Source: a bacterium (lineage in GTDB: Bacteria > Hinthialibacterota > Hinthialibacteria > OLB16). From it: 64,000 bases of DNA. The notes under the pieces were generated by a model. The model did not search any database, was not told where the DNA came from, and worked only from the letters and a program-made list of their open reading frames with translations. How positions within the stretch are numbered: position 1 is the first letter of the stretch; each line of letters begins with the position of its first letter. Where the stretch lies: the NCBI GenBank assembly GCA_022072055.1, contig JAJVIK010000015.1, positions 1-64,000 of the forward strand, in the 5' to 3' direction. A program made the translations under genes and the position numbers. Of the stretch, positions 35,582 through 43,597 are shown in pieces.

Positions 35582-36316
35582 ATGAAAGGCGTCATCCTCG
35601 CCGGCGGATTGGGCACTCGCCTCCGCCCGCTCACCAAGATCACCAATAAGCACCTCCTGCCGATCTACGACCGTCCCATGATCTACTACCCGATCCAGGC
35701 CATGATCAACGCCGGCATCGAGGACATCCTGATCGTCTGCGGCGGCAACCACGCGGGCGAGTTCCTGCGCCTCCTCGGCAACGGCAAAGAGTTCGGCCTC
35801 AAGCACCTCAACTACACTTACCAGGAAGGGGAAGGAGGCATCGCCGAGGCGCTTGGGTTGGCGGAATACTTCATCGCGGGTCAAAAGGTGGCGGTCATGC
35901 TCGGCGACAACATTGTCGAGAAGAATTTCCGTAGGGCCAAAGAGGAATTCGAGGCCCAGCCCAAGGGAGCCAAGATCCTCCTCAAGGAGGTGGAAAACCC
36001 CCGCCCGTACGGCGTCGCCGAGGTGAGCGGCGGAAAGGTCCTCGGGATCGAGGAGAAACCGGAGCACCCCAAATCCAACCTTGCCGTGATCGGGATCTAT
36101 TTCTACGACAGCCAGGTGTTTGACATCATCAAGACTCTCAAACCCTCGGGGCGCGGGGAACTGGAAATCACCGATGTCAACAACGCCTACATCGAGCGTG
36201 GAGAGATGACTTACACGGTCCTCGATGGCTGGTGGGGGGATGCCGGGGAATCCTTTGAGTCGCTGATCGAGGTCAGCAACCTGGTTTATCAAACGGGGGC
36301 GAACAAGGTGGAATGA
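35582..36316 (+). CDS. Short RmlA-type nucleotide-sugar pyrophosphorylase
   Basis: This 244-aa nucleotidyltransferase joins a sugar 1-phosphate to a nucleoside triphosphate. It has the signature MKGVILAGGLGTRLRPLT, the LGDN metal motif (MLGDNIVEKN), the VEKP-type loop (GIEEKPEHPKS), and the NLAVIGIYFYD strand. It is about 45 residues shorter than canonical RmlA and resembles the short SpsI-like type; dTTP and glucose-1-phosphate are likely but not certain. It overlaps the next membrane glycosyltransferase gene by 4 bases, and an rmlD-like gene follows. No rmlB or rmlC is in the window. Confidence 0.88.
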   Translation: MKGVILAGGLGTRLRPLTKITNKHLLPIYDRPMIYYPIQAMINAGIEDILIVCGGNHAGEFLRLLGNGKEFGLKHLNYTYQEGEGGIAEALGLAEYFIAGQKVAVMLGDNIVEKNFRRAKEEFEAQPKGAKILLKEVENPRPYGVAEVSGGKVLGIEEKPEHPKSNLAVIGIYFYDSQVFDIIKTLKPSGRGELEITDVNNAYIERGEMTYTVLDGWWGDAGESFESLIEVSNLVYQTGANKVE

Positions 36317-37770
36317 CACCGGTTCGGAAGGGAGCCGTCGCGGTCCTGATCGTCTTTCTCCTTTCCCGCGCGCTCTGTTTCCTTGCCGGAGTCCGTTTTG
36401 ACCCCACGCCACTCCCATTTTATTGGCAGTACATCGAGCCGGACCTTCTTCGGGAGGACCTGCTCCGCTCGCTGGCCCATCTCCATGGTCAACCGCCTCT
36501 CTTCAACCTCTTCCTCGGGGTTGTTTTGAAGGTATTTCCGGGTCGGGAAGAGCTCGCGTTTTCGGGCGCTTTCCGTGTCCTCGGCCTCTTGGTGACACTT
36601 GGAGGCTACGCTCTCATGATTCGTCTGGGGGCCTCCACTCGAGCGGCGACCCTGGCGGCCGGAATGTTCGCCATCTCCCCCGCGAACATCCTGTATGAGA
36701 ACTGGCTGTTCTATCCGATTCCGGTCGCCTTTCTCCTTGTGGCCGCCGCGCTGTGTTTGCACCGCTTCCTTCTTCACCGAGCCGCTTTAGATGCCCTGTT
36801 CTTTTTCCTGGTTACAGCCTGTGTGTCGCTCACTTGGAGTTTCTTCCATCTGTTGTGGCTCCTGGCCTCGCTCGTCCTCCTTGTCGGCGTGTTGAGAAGC
36901 GCCCGTCGGAAACTGGTCCTGGCCGCCCTCGCGCCACTGCTGCTGGCGTGCCTGTGGTATGGAAAGAACCTCGTGATGCATGGCCAGTTTTCCGCCAGCG
37001 CCTGGATGGGCATGAATTTCGCCCGGATCGCCACAATTCAGATCCCGAAGCCCGAGCGTCAGGCGCTTGTGGATTCGGGGGAGCTCACCCCACTCGCCAT
37101 GATTCACCCTTTCAGCCCCCTCCGCGCCTATGAGGAGCTGATCGAAAAGCCTCCCCACACGGGTCTGCCGCTTCTCGATCGCGAGCGCAAGAAGAGCGGC
37201 GCGGACAACCTCCATCACCTGGCCTACATCGAGATCTCTCGCGGATACGCCCGTGATGCCCTCTCCTTGGTCACTCGCCATCCGAGCGCGTACGCGAGGG
37301 GGATCCGGAATTCATTCCTTCTGTTCTTCCGTCCCTCGGATGACTATGACCAGGTTGCCGAAAACCGTCGCCGCCTCGGAGGCTGGCCGAGGCTTTATGA
37401 CTTCGTGGTTCTCGGGCAAATCCTGAACCAGCCCCCGAACTTCGACCTCGATACCCACGAGTCCTCCGGGTATCTCGCGCGGATGGTCTTCAGTCTCGGT
37501 CTGCTTTGGATGGTCGCCTACAGCATGTCCATCCGCTGGGCCTGGCGGATATGGCGGAGAAGCGGGCGCGGCTCTCGTCGCGCGCTCGCCGATAGGATCA
37601 CCCTGGGCTGGATGGGAGGAAACCTGGTCTATGTCTTCCTCGTCGGGAATCTCACCGAGTTCGGCGAGAATCAACGATTTCGGTTTGTGGTGGATCCCTT
37701 TGTGTGGGTGTTCCTTGCGGTTCATGTCTCGTCGTGGCTCTCGCCGAGCCGGATTCAGAGCAAGGGCTGA
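36313..37770 (+). CDS. GT-C (PMT/ArnT-like) multi-pass membrane glycosyltransferase
   Basis: This 485-aa protein has about ten predicted transmembrane helices in its N-terminal two thirds. An HGQPPLFNLFLG motif after the first helix lies where ArnT/PMT-type enzymes place their acceptor-binding loop. A lipid-linked sugar donor is inferred from the family. The C-terminal part (residues about 225-370) is soluble with Pro-rich stretches. It begins within the stop of the RmlA-like gene, so nucleotide-sugar synthesis and sugar transfer are probably coupled in one operon that continues to rmlD after 19 bases. Acceptor unknown. Confidence 0.75.
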   Translation: MTPVRKGAVAVLIVFLLSRALCFLAGVRFDPTPLPFYWQYIEPDLLREDLLRSLAHLHGQPPLFNLFLGVVLKVFPGREELAFSGAFRVLGLLVTLGGYALMIRLGASTRAATLAAGMFAISPANILYENWLFYPIPVAFLLVAAALCLHRFLLHRAALDALFFFLVTACVSLTWSFFHLLWLLASLVLLVGVLRSARRKLVLAALAPLLLACLWYGKNLVMHGQFSASAWMGMNFARIATIQIPKPERQALVDSGELTPLAMIHPFSPLRAYEELIEKPPHTGLPLLDRERKKSGADNLHHLAYIEISRGYARDALSLVTRHPSAYARGIRNSFLLFFRPSDDYDQVAENRRRLGGWPRLYDFVVLGQILNQPPNFDLDTHESSGYLARMVFSLGLLWMVAYSMSIRWAWRIWRRSGRGSRRALADRITLGWMGGNLVYVFLVGNLTEFGENQRFRFVVDPFVWVFLAVHVSSWLSPSRIQSKG

Positions 37771-37789
37771 GTAGGCTACCATCGCGACC

Positions 37790-38656
37790 ATGGAACGACC
37801 CATGAAGATCATGATTTGCGGCGCGGATGGCAAACTGGGCCAACGTCTCGCTCGGGACCTCGGCCCCCGGAACGATGTGCGAGCCTTTTGCTATGCCGAT
37901 CTGGATATTGAGCGCCTGGATCCGGTTTATCAGACGGCTCGTGAGATCAAGCCGGATGCGATCATCAATGCCGCCGCCTTCACCGCTGTGGACCGCTGCG
38001 AGGATGAGATCGACGCCGCCTATCGGGCCAATGCCGTTGGGGTCCGTAACTTGGCCGTCGCGGCGGATTCGGTGGGGGCGCGGCTGGTCCATTTTTCCAC
38101 CGATTTTGTCTTCGATGGGGAGCGAAGCGGTCCTCCTTACCGGGAGTACGACACCCCCAATCCGCTCTCGGTCTACGGAAAATCCAAGCTGACCGGAGAG
38201 CGGGAAGCGCTCCAGAACTGCGGCCGCGGCATGGTCTTGCGGCTCGCCTGGGTGTATGGCCCGGGAGGGTGGAACTTCACGGACTGGGTGGTGGACCAAG
38301 CCCGACAGGGAAAAGAGATGCGGGTCGTGACCGATCAGATCGGAACCCCAACCTGGACCGGAGATGTGGTGCGTCAGGTCGCGCGCCTACTCGATGAAGA
38401 CGGCAGAGGGTTGTACCACGCCACCGGCGGTGGCGAGTGCAGCCGATATGAATGGGCCTGCGAGGCGCTGCGCCTGGCCGGACTCCCGACTGAGCGGGTC
38501 ATCCCGGTGACCTCGGAGGCGCTTGTCCAGAAGGCCCCGCGGCCACGGTACTCGGTCCTGGACAATTTTTTCCTGCGCGGTCAGGATCTCGATGTCATGC
38601 GCGACTGGCGAGAGGCGCTCAGTGAACACCTGAATGAAGCCGGCGCCTTGACTTGA
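37790..38656 (+). CDS. rmlD: dTDP-4-dehydrorhamnose reductase
   Basis: This 288-aa short-chain dehydrogenase has the NAD(P) loop GADGKLGQRLA, the NAAAFTAVD substrate loop, STDFVFDG, the catalytic YGKSKLTGE (Tyr-x3-Lys), and a C-terminal TxxxxWTGD region. The reaction is the last step of dTDP-L-rhamnose formation, or reduction of a related dTDP-keto sugar. With the RmlA-like gene upstream it supports a deoxysugar route, but rmlB and rmlC are absent from the window. Confidence 0.88.
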   Translation: MERPMKIMICGADGKLGQRLARDLGPRNDVRAFCYADLDIERLDPVYQTAREIKPDAIINAAAFTAVDRCEDEIDAAYRANAVGVRNLAVAADSVGARLVHFSTDFVFDGERSGPPYREYDTPNPLSVYGKSKLTGEREALQNCGRGMVLRLAWVYGPGGWNFTDWVVDQARQGKEMRVVTDQIGTPTWTGDVVRQVARLLDEDGRGLYHATGGGECSRYEWACEALRLAGLPTERVIPVTSEALVQKAPRPRYSVLDNFFLRGQDLDVMRDWREALSEHLNEAGALT

Positions 38657-38680
38657 ATCGATACTTTACGGAGAAGTCCC

Positions 38681-39478
38681 ATGAAAATCGTCCGCTTCAT
38701 GACCAAGGCCGGCAAGCCGATGTACGGAGTCTGGGAGGATGAGGTCGGAGTGCGCGTGATCGCCGGGGACCTGTTTGGGGTCTGGGCCATCTCCGAGACC
38801 CGGATTCCGCTTGAGGAAGTGACCCGCATCCTCCATCCGGTCGATCCGCCCAACATCATCGCCATCGGACTCAACTACCGGGGTCACGCCGCCGAGGGGG
38901 GCGCGCCGATCCCCGATCATCCCGTGGTGTTCCTCAAGGCCACAACCTCGATCAGCGGCAGGGATCGCCCCATCATCCTCCCCAAGCCCGCTCCCAACGA
39001 GGTGGACTATGAGGCCGAGCTCGCCCTGATCATCGGCAAGACCGCGTTTGAGGTTTCCGAGGACAAGGCCCTCGAGTATGTCCTTGGATACACCGCCGCC
39101 AACGATGTGAGCGCGCGGGATTGCCAGATGAAGCTCGACAAGCAGTGGGCGCGCGGGAAGTCGTTTGATTCATTCTGCCCGATCGGACCCTACATCCAGA
39201 CCGAGGGGGACCCGGATAACGCGAGGGTGGTCTCGCGCCTCAACGGCCAGGTGATGCAGGACTCGAACACCAATGACCTGATCTTCAGTTGCCGATATCT
39301 GGTGAGTTATCTCTCGCGCCAGTTCACTCTCTTGCCGGGGACCTTGATCCTGACCGGAACTCCAAGCGGGGTGGGGGTGCACCGAAACCCGCCGGTGTTT
39401 CTCAAGGATGGGGACATCATCGAGGTGGAGGTGGAAGGGGTGGGGGTGCTCTCGAACCCGGTCTTTTCCGCCGCATAG
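38681..39478 (+). CDS. Fumarylacetoacetate hydrolase-family protein
   Basis: This 265-aa enzyme of the FAH superfamily acts on beta-diketo acid or 2-oxo-hydro substrates with a divalent metal. Key segments are NIIAIGLNYRGHA, KATTSI, EVDYEAELALIIGK (Glu and Asp metal ligands), GYTAANDVSARD, the GKSFDSFCPIGP motif, and LTGTPSGVGV. Length is normal for the FAHD1-like branch. The exact substrate in catabolism cannot be told from sequence. Confidence 0.9.
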   Translation: MKIVRFMTKAGKPMYGVWEDEVGVRVIAGDLFGVWAISETRIPLEEVTRILHPVDPPNIIAIGLNYRGHAAEGGAPIPDHPVVFLKATTSISGRDRPIILPKPAPNEVDYEAELALIIGKTAFEVSEDKALEYVLGYTAANDVSARDCQMKLDKQWARGKSFDSFCPIGPYIQTEGDPDNARVVSRLNGQVMQDSNTNDLIFSCRYLVSYLSRQFTLLPGTLILTGTPSGVGVHRNPPVFLKDGDIIEVEVEGVGVLSNPVFSAA

Positions 39479-39510
39479 GAAAGTTATCCCTGCCTGTCCT
39501 ACATCCGAGT

Positions 39511-39538
39511 TGACTCCCCCGGTCAGACCGCTATTCTC
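39511..39538 (+). promoter_or_regulatory. Sigma-70-like promoter of the basic-peptide operon
   Basis: TTGACT (39511-39516) and TATTCT (39533-39538) are separated by 16 bases. They lie about 37 bases upstream of the 29-codon ORF. Confidence 0.5.
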
Positions 39539-39574
39539 CCCCCTTTGTTCACCTTAAGAGAAGGAGCCATTGTC

Positions 39575-39664
39575 ATGGCAACCGGAAAACGCAAAGTCGC
39601 GAGGAAGCTGAGGTGGCGCTCCAAGAAAGCCAACCACGGCAAGAAGCCCGCAACGGGCCGGTGA
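39575..39664 (+). CDS. Tiny 29-aa Lys/Arg-rich peptide
   Basis: This short ORF reads MATGKRKVARKLRWRSKKA and ends KKPATGR. Twelve of 29 residues are Lys or Arg. It has AAGGAG at normal spacing and a promoter-like pair upstream, and its stop overlaps the next gene's ATG (TGATG), giving translational coupling. It resembles small basic ribosome-associated proteins in composition, but I do not recognise a family. It is below the length most gene callers accept. RNA or ribosome binding is a guess from charge. Confidence 0.65.
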   Translation: MATGKRKVARKLRWRSKKANHGKKPATGR

Positions 39665-40656
39665 TGGAGCCCATCGGGGCGGGCGCGCGTCGTCCCGCCC
39701 CGTCCAGTCACCCTCTTTATCTCCTCCTCCCCCTCCTTGTGTGGCTTTATCCAGGCCCCCTCTCGGCGGAAGGAGAACTCCCCTTGGAAGTGCGCGCCAC
39801 CCGCGCTGATCTGGCCTATTGGCTGGACAACATGCTGAACTTCCACCGTTTCTCGCTGGAAGAGGCGGCCCCGGTCTGTGGGAAGAGCGTGGCGGAGCTC
39901 CAGGACTCCCTGGCGGTGTTGGATGTTAAGCCCTCCGAGGCCCCCCTTGAGCCAACCGGCTTCGACAAACCCCTAAAAGTTCTCCCATACCCCGGCGGAA
40001 GGCACCCGCGCATCGGCTTCCTGAATGGCGCGGTGGAACCCCAGCGCGGCACCAAGGCGAGCGTCTTCCTCCCCTGGGGCGACGGCGATTATGTGGTGGT
40101 GGACCTTCCCGAAGCGATCTTCTCCAACCTCGGTCTCCTGTTTCTTGCCCATACCCATGTGCCCACGATCTGGGACAAGCAAGGGGTGAAGATTGAGAAC
40201 GTGGACTGGACTCGCCATGAGGATGGCTCGCTGACCTTCAGACGCGAGCTCCCGAATGGGGTCCGATTCGGCTCGAAGATGGTTCCGAAGCCGGGCGAAG
40301 TGGAGATGGAGATGTGGCTGGAGAATGGCACGTTCGAGGTTCTCACCGGTCTGCGCACCCAGGTCTGTGTCATGCTTAAGGGGGCGAAGGGTTTCAATGA
40401 GCAGACCCGCGACCGGAAGACACTCGCCAGCCCGGTGGCGGCGGTGAAATCCGCCGAGGCCGACCGCTGGATCCTGGTGGCCTTCGATCACTGCGGACGC
40501 GTGTGGGAAAACCCTCCGGTCCCCTGCATCCACTCCGACCCTGTCTTCCCGGACGCCGGTCCCGGCGAGCGGGTGAGCGTCAAGGGACGACTCTGGTTCT
40601 TCGAGGGGGAGGATATTGAGGGGGAGCTGAAGAAGGGCGCTCAATTCCCCCAATAA
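39664..40656 (+). CDS. Secreted protein of unknown function
   Basis: This 330-aa protein starts at the ATG overlapping the tiny basic ORF. It has a signal peptide (about residues 1-35, ending LSA before EGE). The mature part begins with a helical segment (ADLAYWLDNMLNFHRFSL) and continues as a beta-rich fold. HTHVPTIWDKQ and the VEMEMWLENG strands are visible, but no catalytic motif is evident. Only two Cys are conserved-looking. The end overlaps the convergent prepilin gene by 16 bases. Unknown role. Confidence 0.8.
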   Translation: MEPIGAGARRPAPSSHPLYLLLPLLVWLYPGPLSAEGELPLEVRATRADLAYWLDNMLNFHRFSLEEAAPVCGKSVAELQDSLAVLDVKPSEAPLEPTGFDKPLKVLPYPGGRHPRIGFLNGAVEPQRGTKASVFLPWGDGDYVVVDLPEAIFSNLGLLFLAHTHVPTIWDKQGVKIENVDWTRHEDGSLTFRRELPNGVRFGSKMVPKPGEVEMEMWLENGTFEVLTGLRTQVCVMLKGAKGFNEQTRDRKTLASPVAAVKSAEADRWILVAFDHCGRVWENPPVPCIHSDPVFPDAGPGERVSVKGRLWFFEGEDIEGELKKGAQFPQ

Positions 40657-41255
40657 ACCAAATCCCCCACGCTCTTTGTCCCGTTGGTCGGGGAATACAC
40701 CTGCGGCTTCGCGATGAAGTAATCCCGGTGCATGGCCCACTCGCCGTAATTGTGGAGCGTGTCCGGCCCGGGCGAATAAATCACCCATTTCCCCTTGAAC
40801 ATAGTATCCGCGTTGCGCGTGCTACAACGCTCCGACCTTGGAGTCGGGGATCCCCCCAGCGCGAGGCAGCGCCAATGCGCGGCGTAGTAACGGTAGGTCT
40901 GATTCTTGTCACTCCGCAGATTCCCGTTCGTGTCCCGCAGAGCCACATGAAACTCATCCACCGGGATGGCCGGGAGATACTTCACAGGGGAGGTGAGCTG
41001 CACCCAAATGCGTGGGTTCTCCTCCGGATAAGTGTTGGGAAAGGATGGCAGCTCGAACCCATCCGGCGGGTAGCGCTTCCAGTCTTGAAGATAGGAGGCG
41101 ATGGCCGGCTCAATCGAGCGCATCTCCGCCTGGGCGTTGGTCACCTTGGCCCGGATCTGGGCCTCCAGGAAGTTCGGCAGGGCGATGGCGATCAGGATCA
41201 GAATAATGGCGATGACAATCAACAACTCGATCAGCGTGAAACCTTTGCGCGTCAC
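40641..41255 (-). CDS. Type IV-like prepilin / type II secretion pseudopilin
   Basis: This 204-aa protein starts at GTG with AAGGAGG 8 bases upstream. It has the prepilin peptidase site MTRKGFTLIELLIVIAI (cleavage after Gly, N-methyl-Phe) and a hydrophobic helix that anchors the pilin before assembly. The C-terminal domain has a few aromatic-rich beta motifs (RYYAAHWRCLALGG, YSPGPDTLHNYG) and is of the T2SS G-like type found in many candidate phyla. It has no other pilus or secretion gene nearby. Confidence 0.88.
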   Translation of the reverse strand: MTRKGFTLIELLIVIAIILILIAIALPNFLEAQIRAKVTNAQAEMRSIEPAIASYLQDWKRYPPDGFELPSFPNTYPEENPRIWVQLTSPVKYLPAIPVDEFHVALRDTNGNLRSDKNQTYRYYAAHWRCLALGGSPTPRSERCSTRNADTMFKGKWVIYSPGPDTLHNYGEWAMHRDYFIAKPQVYSPTNGTKSVGDLVYWGN

Positions 41256-41359
41256 TGGGGCAACCTCCTTCGAGATGAAGCCGTGGCTCTTCCTCTTCCC
41301 ATTTCCCCTTCCAGATTACAGTCCCCCACGGGATTCGGTCAATCGAAAAAATGCAGCGG

Positions 41360-41388
41360 TTCTCAAGGGGACCGGTTTCAGGTATAAC
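41360..41388 (+). promoter_or_regulatory. Sigma-70-like promoter of hflKC
   Basis: TTCTCA (41360-41365) and TATAAC (41383-41388) are 17 bases apart, about 38 bases before the hflK ATG at 41427. Confidence 0.45.
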
Positions 41389-41426
41389 CGTCTCGGCTGG
41401 GAAAGAGGGACCCCTAGGGCGCGCGC

Positions 41427-42512
41427 ATGCCGGACAATGTCATCATCCTGGGAAAGAGCGCCGAGGACTGGCGACGCGACCTGAATCGGACCTTGCGGTC
41501 CGGTCTGGGGATCGCCGCAATCCTCCTGGTCCTGTTCCTCGCCATCGCCGGACGCCCCTTCTACACGGTCGGCTCGATGGAGCAAGGGGTGGTCCTCCGT
41601 TTCGGCAAGCATGTCCGCACCACCCCGCCCGGGCTTCATCCCAAGTTCCCCTGGCCCATTGAGACCGTCCTCACCCCCGATGTCCAGCGCATCCGACGCA
41701 TCACCATCGGCTTTCGCGGGGTGGAGGAGGGCGCCTACCCCGGCCAGTCCACCTGGAACCGACGCGACGAATCGGATGGGATGAACGAATCGCTGATGCT
41801 CACCGGTGATCTCAACATCCTGATGGTCCAGCTTTCGATCCAGTACCGGATCAAGGACCCGGTCGCGTATCTGTTCAACGCCAACGAGCCGGAGGAGGCG
41901 CTCAAGAGCCTGTGCGAGTCCACCTTGCGGCGGGTGGTTGGCGACTATGGCGTGGATGCCCCGCTCACCGGAGGCAAGGCCGCCATCGAGGATGAAATTC
42001 AGATCGAGGCGCAAGAGCTCGCCGACCACTATGGGCTGGGGCTTTCGATCACTCTGGCGAATCTGCAGGATGTCCAGGCCCCGCCGGAGGTCCAACCCGC
42101 CTTCAAGGGGGTCGTGACCGCCAAGGAAAACAAACAGAAATACATCAACGAGTCGCTCGGCTACCAGAACGGAGAAATCCCACGAGCCGAGGGCATGGCC
42201 GCAGGCGTGATCAACCAAGCCTCCGCTTATGCGCGCGAGCGAGTCCTTAAGGCGCAGGGCGAGGTCTCCCGCTTCTCCGCGCTCCTCGCCGAATACCGCA
42301 AGGCGCCGGAGGTCACCCAAAACCGCCTTTACCTGGAGACTCTGGAAGAGGTGCTCGGCAAGGTGGAGGCCACCGTGATCGACAAGAACACCCCCAGCCT
42401 GCTTCCGTTGCTGCACCTCAACAACCCCGAATCGCTGGGGATTTCCAACCCGGTTGAGGAATCCCTCGAGACCAATCCCAACGATGCCCCCTATCGGGGA
42501 GGGCAACCCTGA
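41427..42512 (+). CDS. hflK: HflK-like membrane protease regulator
   Basis: This 361-aa stomatin/prohibitin-family protein has one N-terminal transmembrane helix (about residues 28-46) and the SPFH domain beginning YTVGSMEQGVVLRFGKHVRTTPPGLH. A helical, Gln/Glu/Ala-rich region (about 200-310) follows, typical of HflK. It is known to form a large membrane ring with HflC that restrains FtsH. The next gene, hflC, begins after 2 bases, consistent with an hflKC unit. Length is somewhat below the E. coli form, and the Gly-rich N-terminus is missing. Confidence 0.92.
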   Translation: MPDNVIILGKSAEDWRRDLNRTLRSGLGIAAILLVLFLAIAGRPFYTVGSMEQGVVLRFGKHVRTTPPGLHPKFPWPIETVLTPDVQRIRRITIGFRGVEEGAYPGQSTWNRRDESDGMNESLMLTGDLNILMVQLSIQYRIKDPVAYLFNANEPEEALKSLCESTLRRVVGDYGVDAPLTGGKAAIEDEIQIEAQELADHYGLGLSITLANLQDVQAPPEVQPAFKGVVTAKENKQKYINESLGYQNGEIPRAEGMAAGVINQASAYARERVLKAQGEVSRFSALLAEYRKAPEVTQNRLYLETLEEVLGKVEATVIDKNTPSLLPLLHLNNPESLGISNPVEESLETNPNDAPYRGGQP

Positions 42513-42514
42513 CC

Positions 42515-43597
42515 ATGCGCGCCTTCCTGATCGGCCTTTTTGTTTTCCTGTTTCTGTTCCTCGCGCCCTCGACTTTCTACACCATCAGCGAGAGCGAACA
42601 GGGGGTCGTGCTCCAGTTCGAGCGTCCGGTGCGTGTCATTGTCAACCGGGTGAGTGATGAGGAGTTCGAGAAGATTCGGGAAGAGATCTCCGGGATGGGA
42701 GGGAAACGGGTCCGGGTCTCAAGGGGCGCGGGGCTATACATGAAGGTCCCGTTCCTTCAGGGCGTGCGCCGCTTCGATGCCCGATTGCTCACCTTCGATG
42801 AGGAGCCCAGCGATGTGGTCACCCTGGAGAAGATCAAACCGCGCATCGACAGCTACGCCCGCTGGCGAGTGCGCAATCCGCTGTTGTTCTATCTGAGCAT
42901 CCAGCGCGAGGATCTCGCCCACGGGCGTCTGCGCGACTTGATCCGCTCCGCGCTTCGCAACGAAATCGGGCGGCACCCTTTCAACGAACTGATCCGCTCC
43001 ACCACCCGCGAAATTGTATACAGCGCCGCCGAGTTCGAGGATGCCGAGGAGATGCAGACTTACCATCCGCCGGTCCGGCTCGGGCGCGAGGCGATGATGG
43101 CCAAGATCACCGAAATGTGCGATCAGAAAGCCCGCGAATACGGCATCCAGATCCTCGATGTCCGTGTCAAGCGCGCCGACCTTCCGCCCGAAAACGCAAG
43201 CTCGGTCTTCGAGCGCATGAAGGCGGAACGTCAGCGCATCGCCACCCGTTTCGAGGAGGAGGGCAAGCGCGAGGCAACCAAGATCCGCGCCGAAACCGAC
43301 CGCAAGGTGAAGGTCATTCTGGCCGAGGCGCAGAAGACCGATCTCGAAATCCGGGGGCGCGCGGATGCCCAAGCCGCCGACATTTACGCCAACGGGTTTC
43401 TCGAGAAACTTCCGACAGGCGAGGCCCGCCAGATCAACGGGTTCAACTCCGACCCGGACTTCTTCCACTTCACCCGCCGCCTGGAGGCCCTGCGCGCCTC
43501 GATTTCCAGCGAGGACCGTCTGATTCTCTCCACCGATAGCCCGCTCTTCCAGATTCTTTCCGGAGCGGACGCCCTCTCACCCGCGCGCAAACCATGA
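42515..43597 (+). CDS. hflC: HflC-like membrane protease regulator
   Basis: This 360-aa SPFH protein pairs with HflK. It has an N-terminal transmembrane helix (FLIGLFVFLFLFLAPSTFY) and the motif SESEQGVVLQFERPV, then ILDVRVKRADLPPENASSVFERM and the coiled EGKREATKIRAETDRKVKVI segment characteristic of HflC. In the ring complex with HflK it modulates FtsH at the inner membrane. Its stop overlaps the start of the sodium symporter gene (ATGA), extending the operon. Confidence 0.93.
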   Translation: MRAFLIGLFVFLFLFLAPSTFYTISESEQGVVLQFERPVRVIVNRVSDEEFEKIREEISGMGGKRVRVSRGAGLYMKVPFLQGVRRFDARLLTFDEEPSDVVTLEKIKPRIDSYARWRVRNPLLFYLSIQREDLAHGRLRDLIRSALRNEIGRHPFNELIRSTTREIVYSAAEFEDAEEMQTYHPPVRLGREAMMAKITEMCDQKAREYGIQILDVRVKRADLPPENASSVFERMKAERQRIATRFEEEGKREATKIRAETDRKVKVILAEAQKTDLEIRGRADAQAADIYANGFLEKLPTGEARQINGFNSDPDFFHFTRRLEALRASISSEDRLILSTDSPLFQILSGADALSPARKP

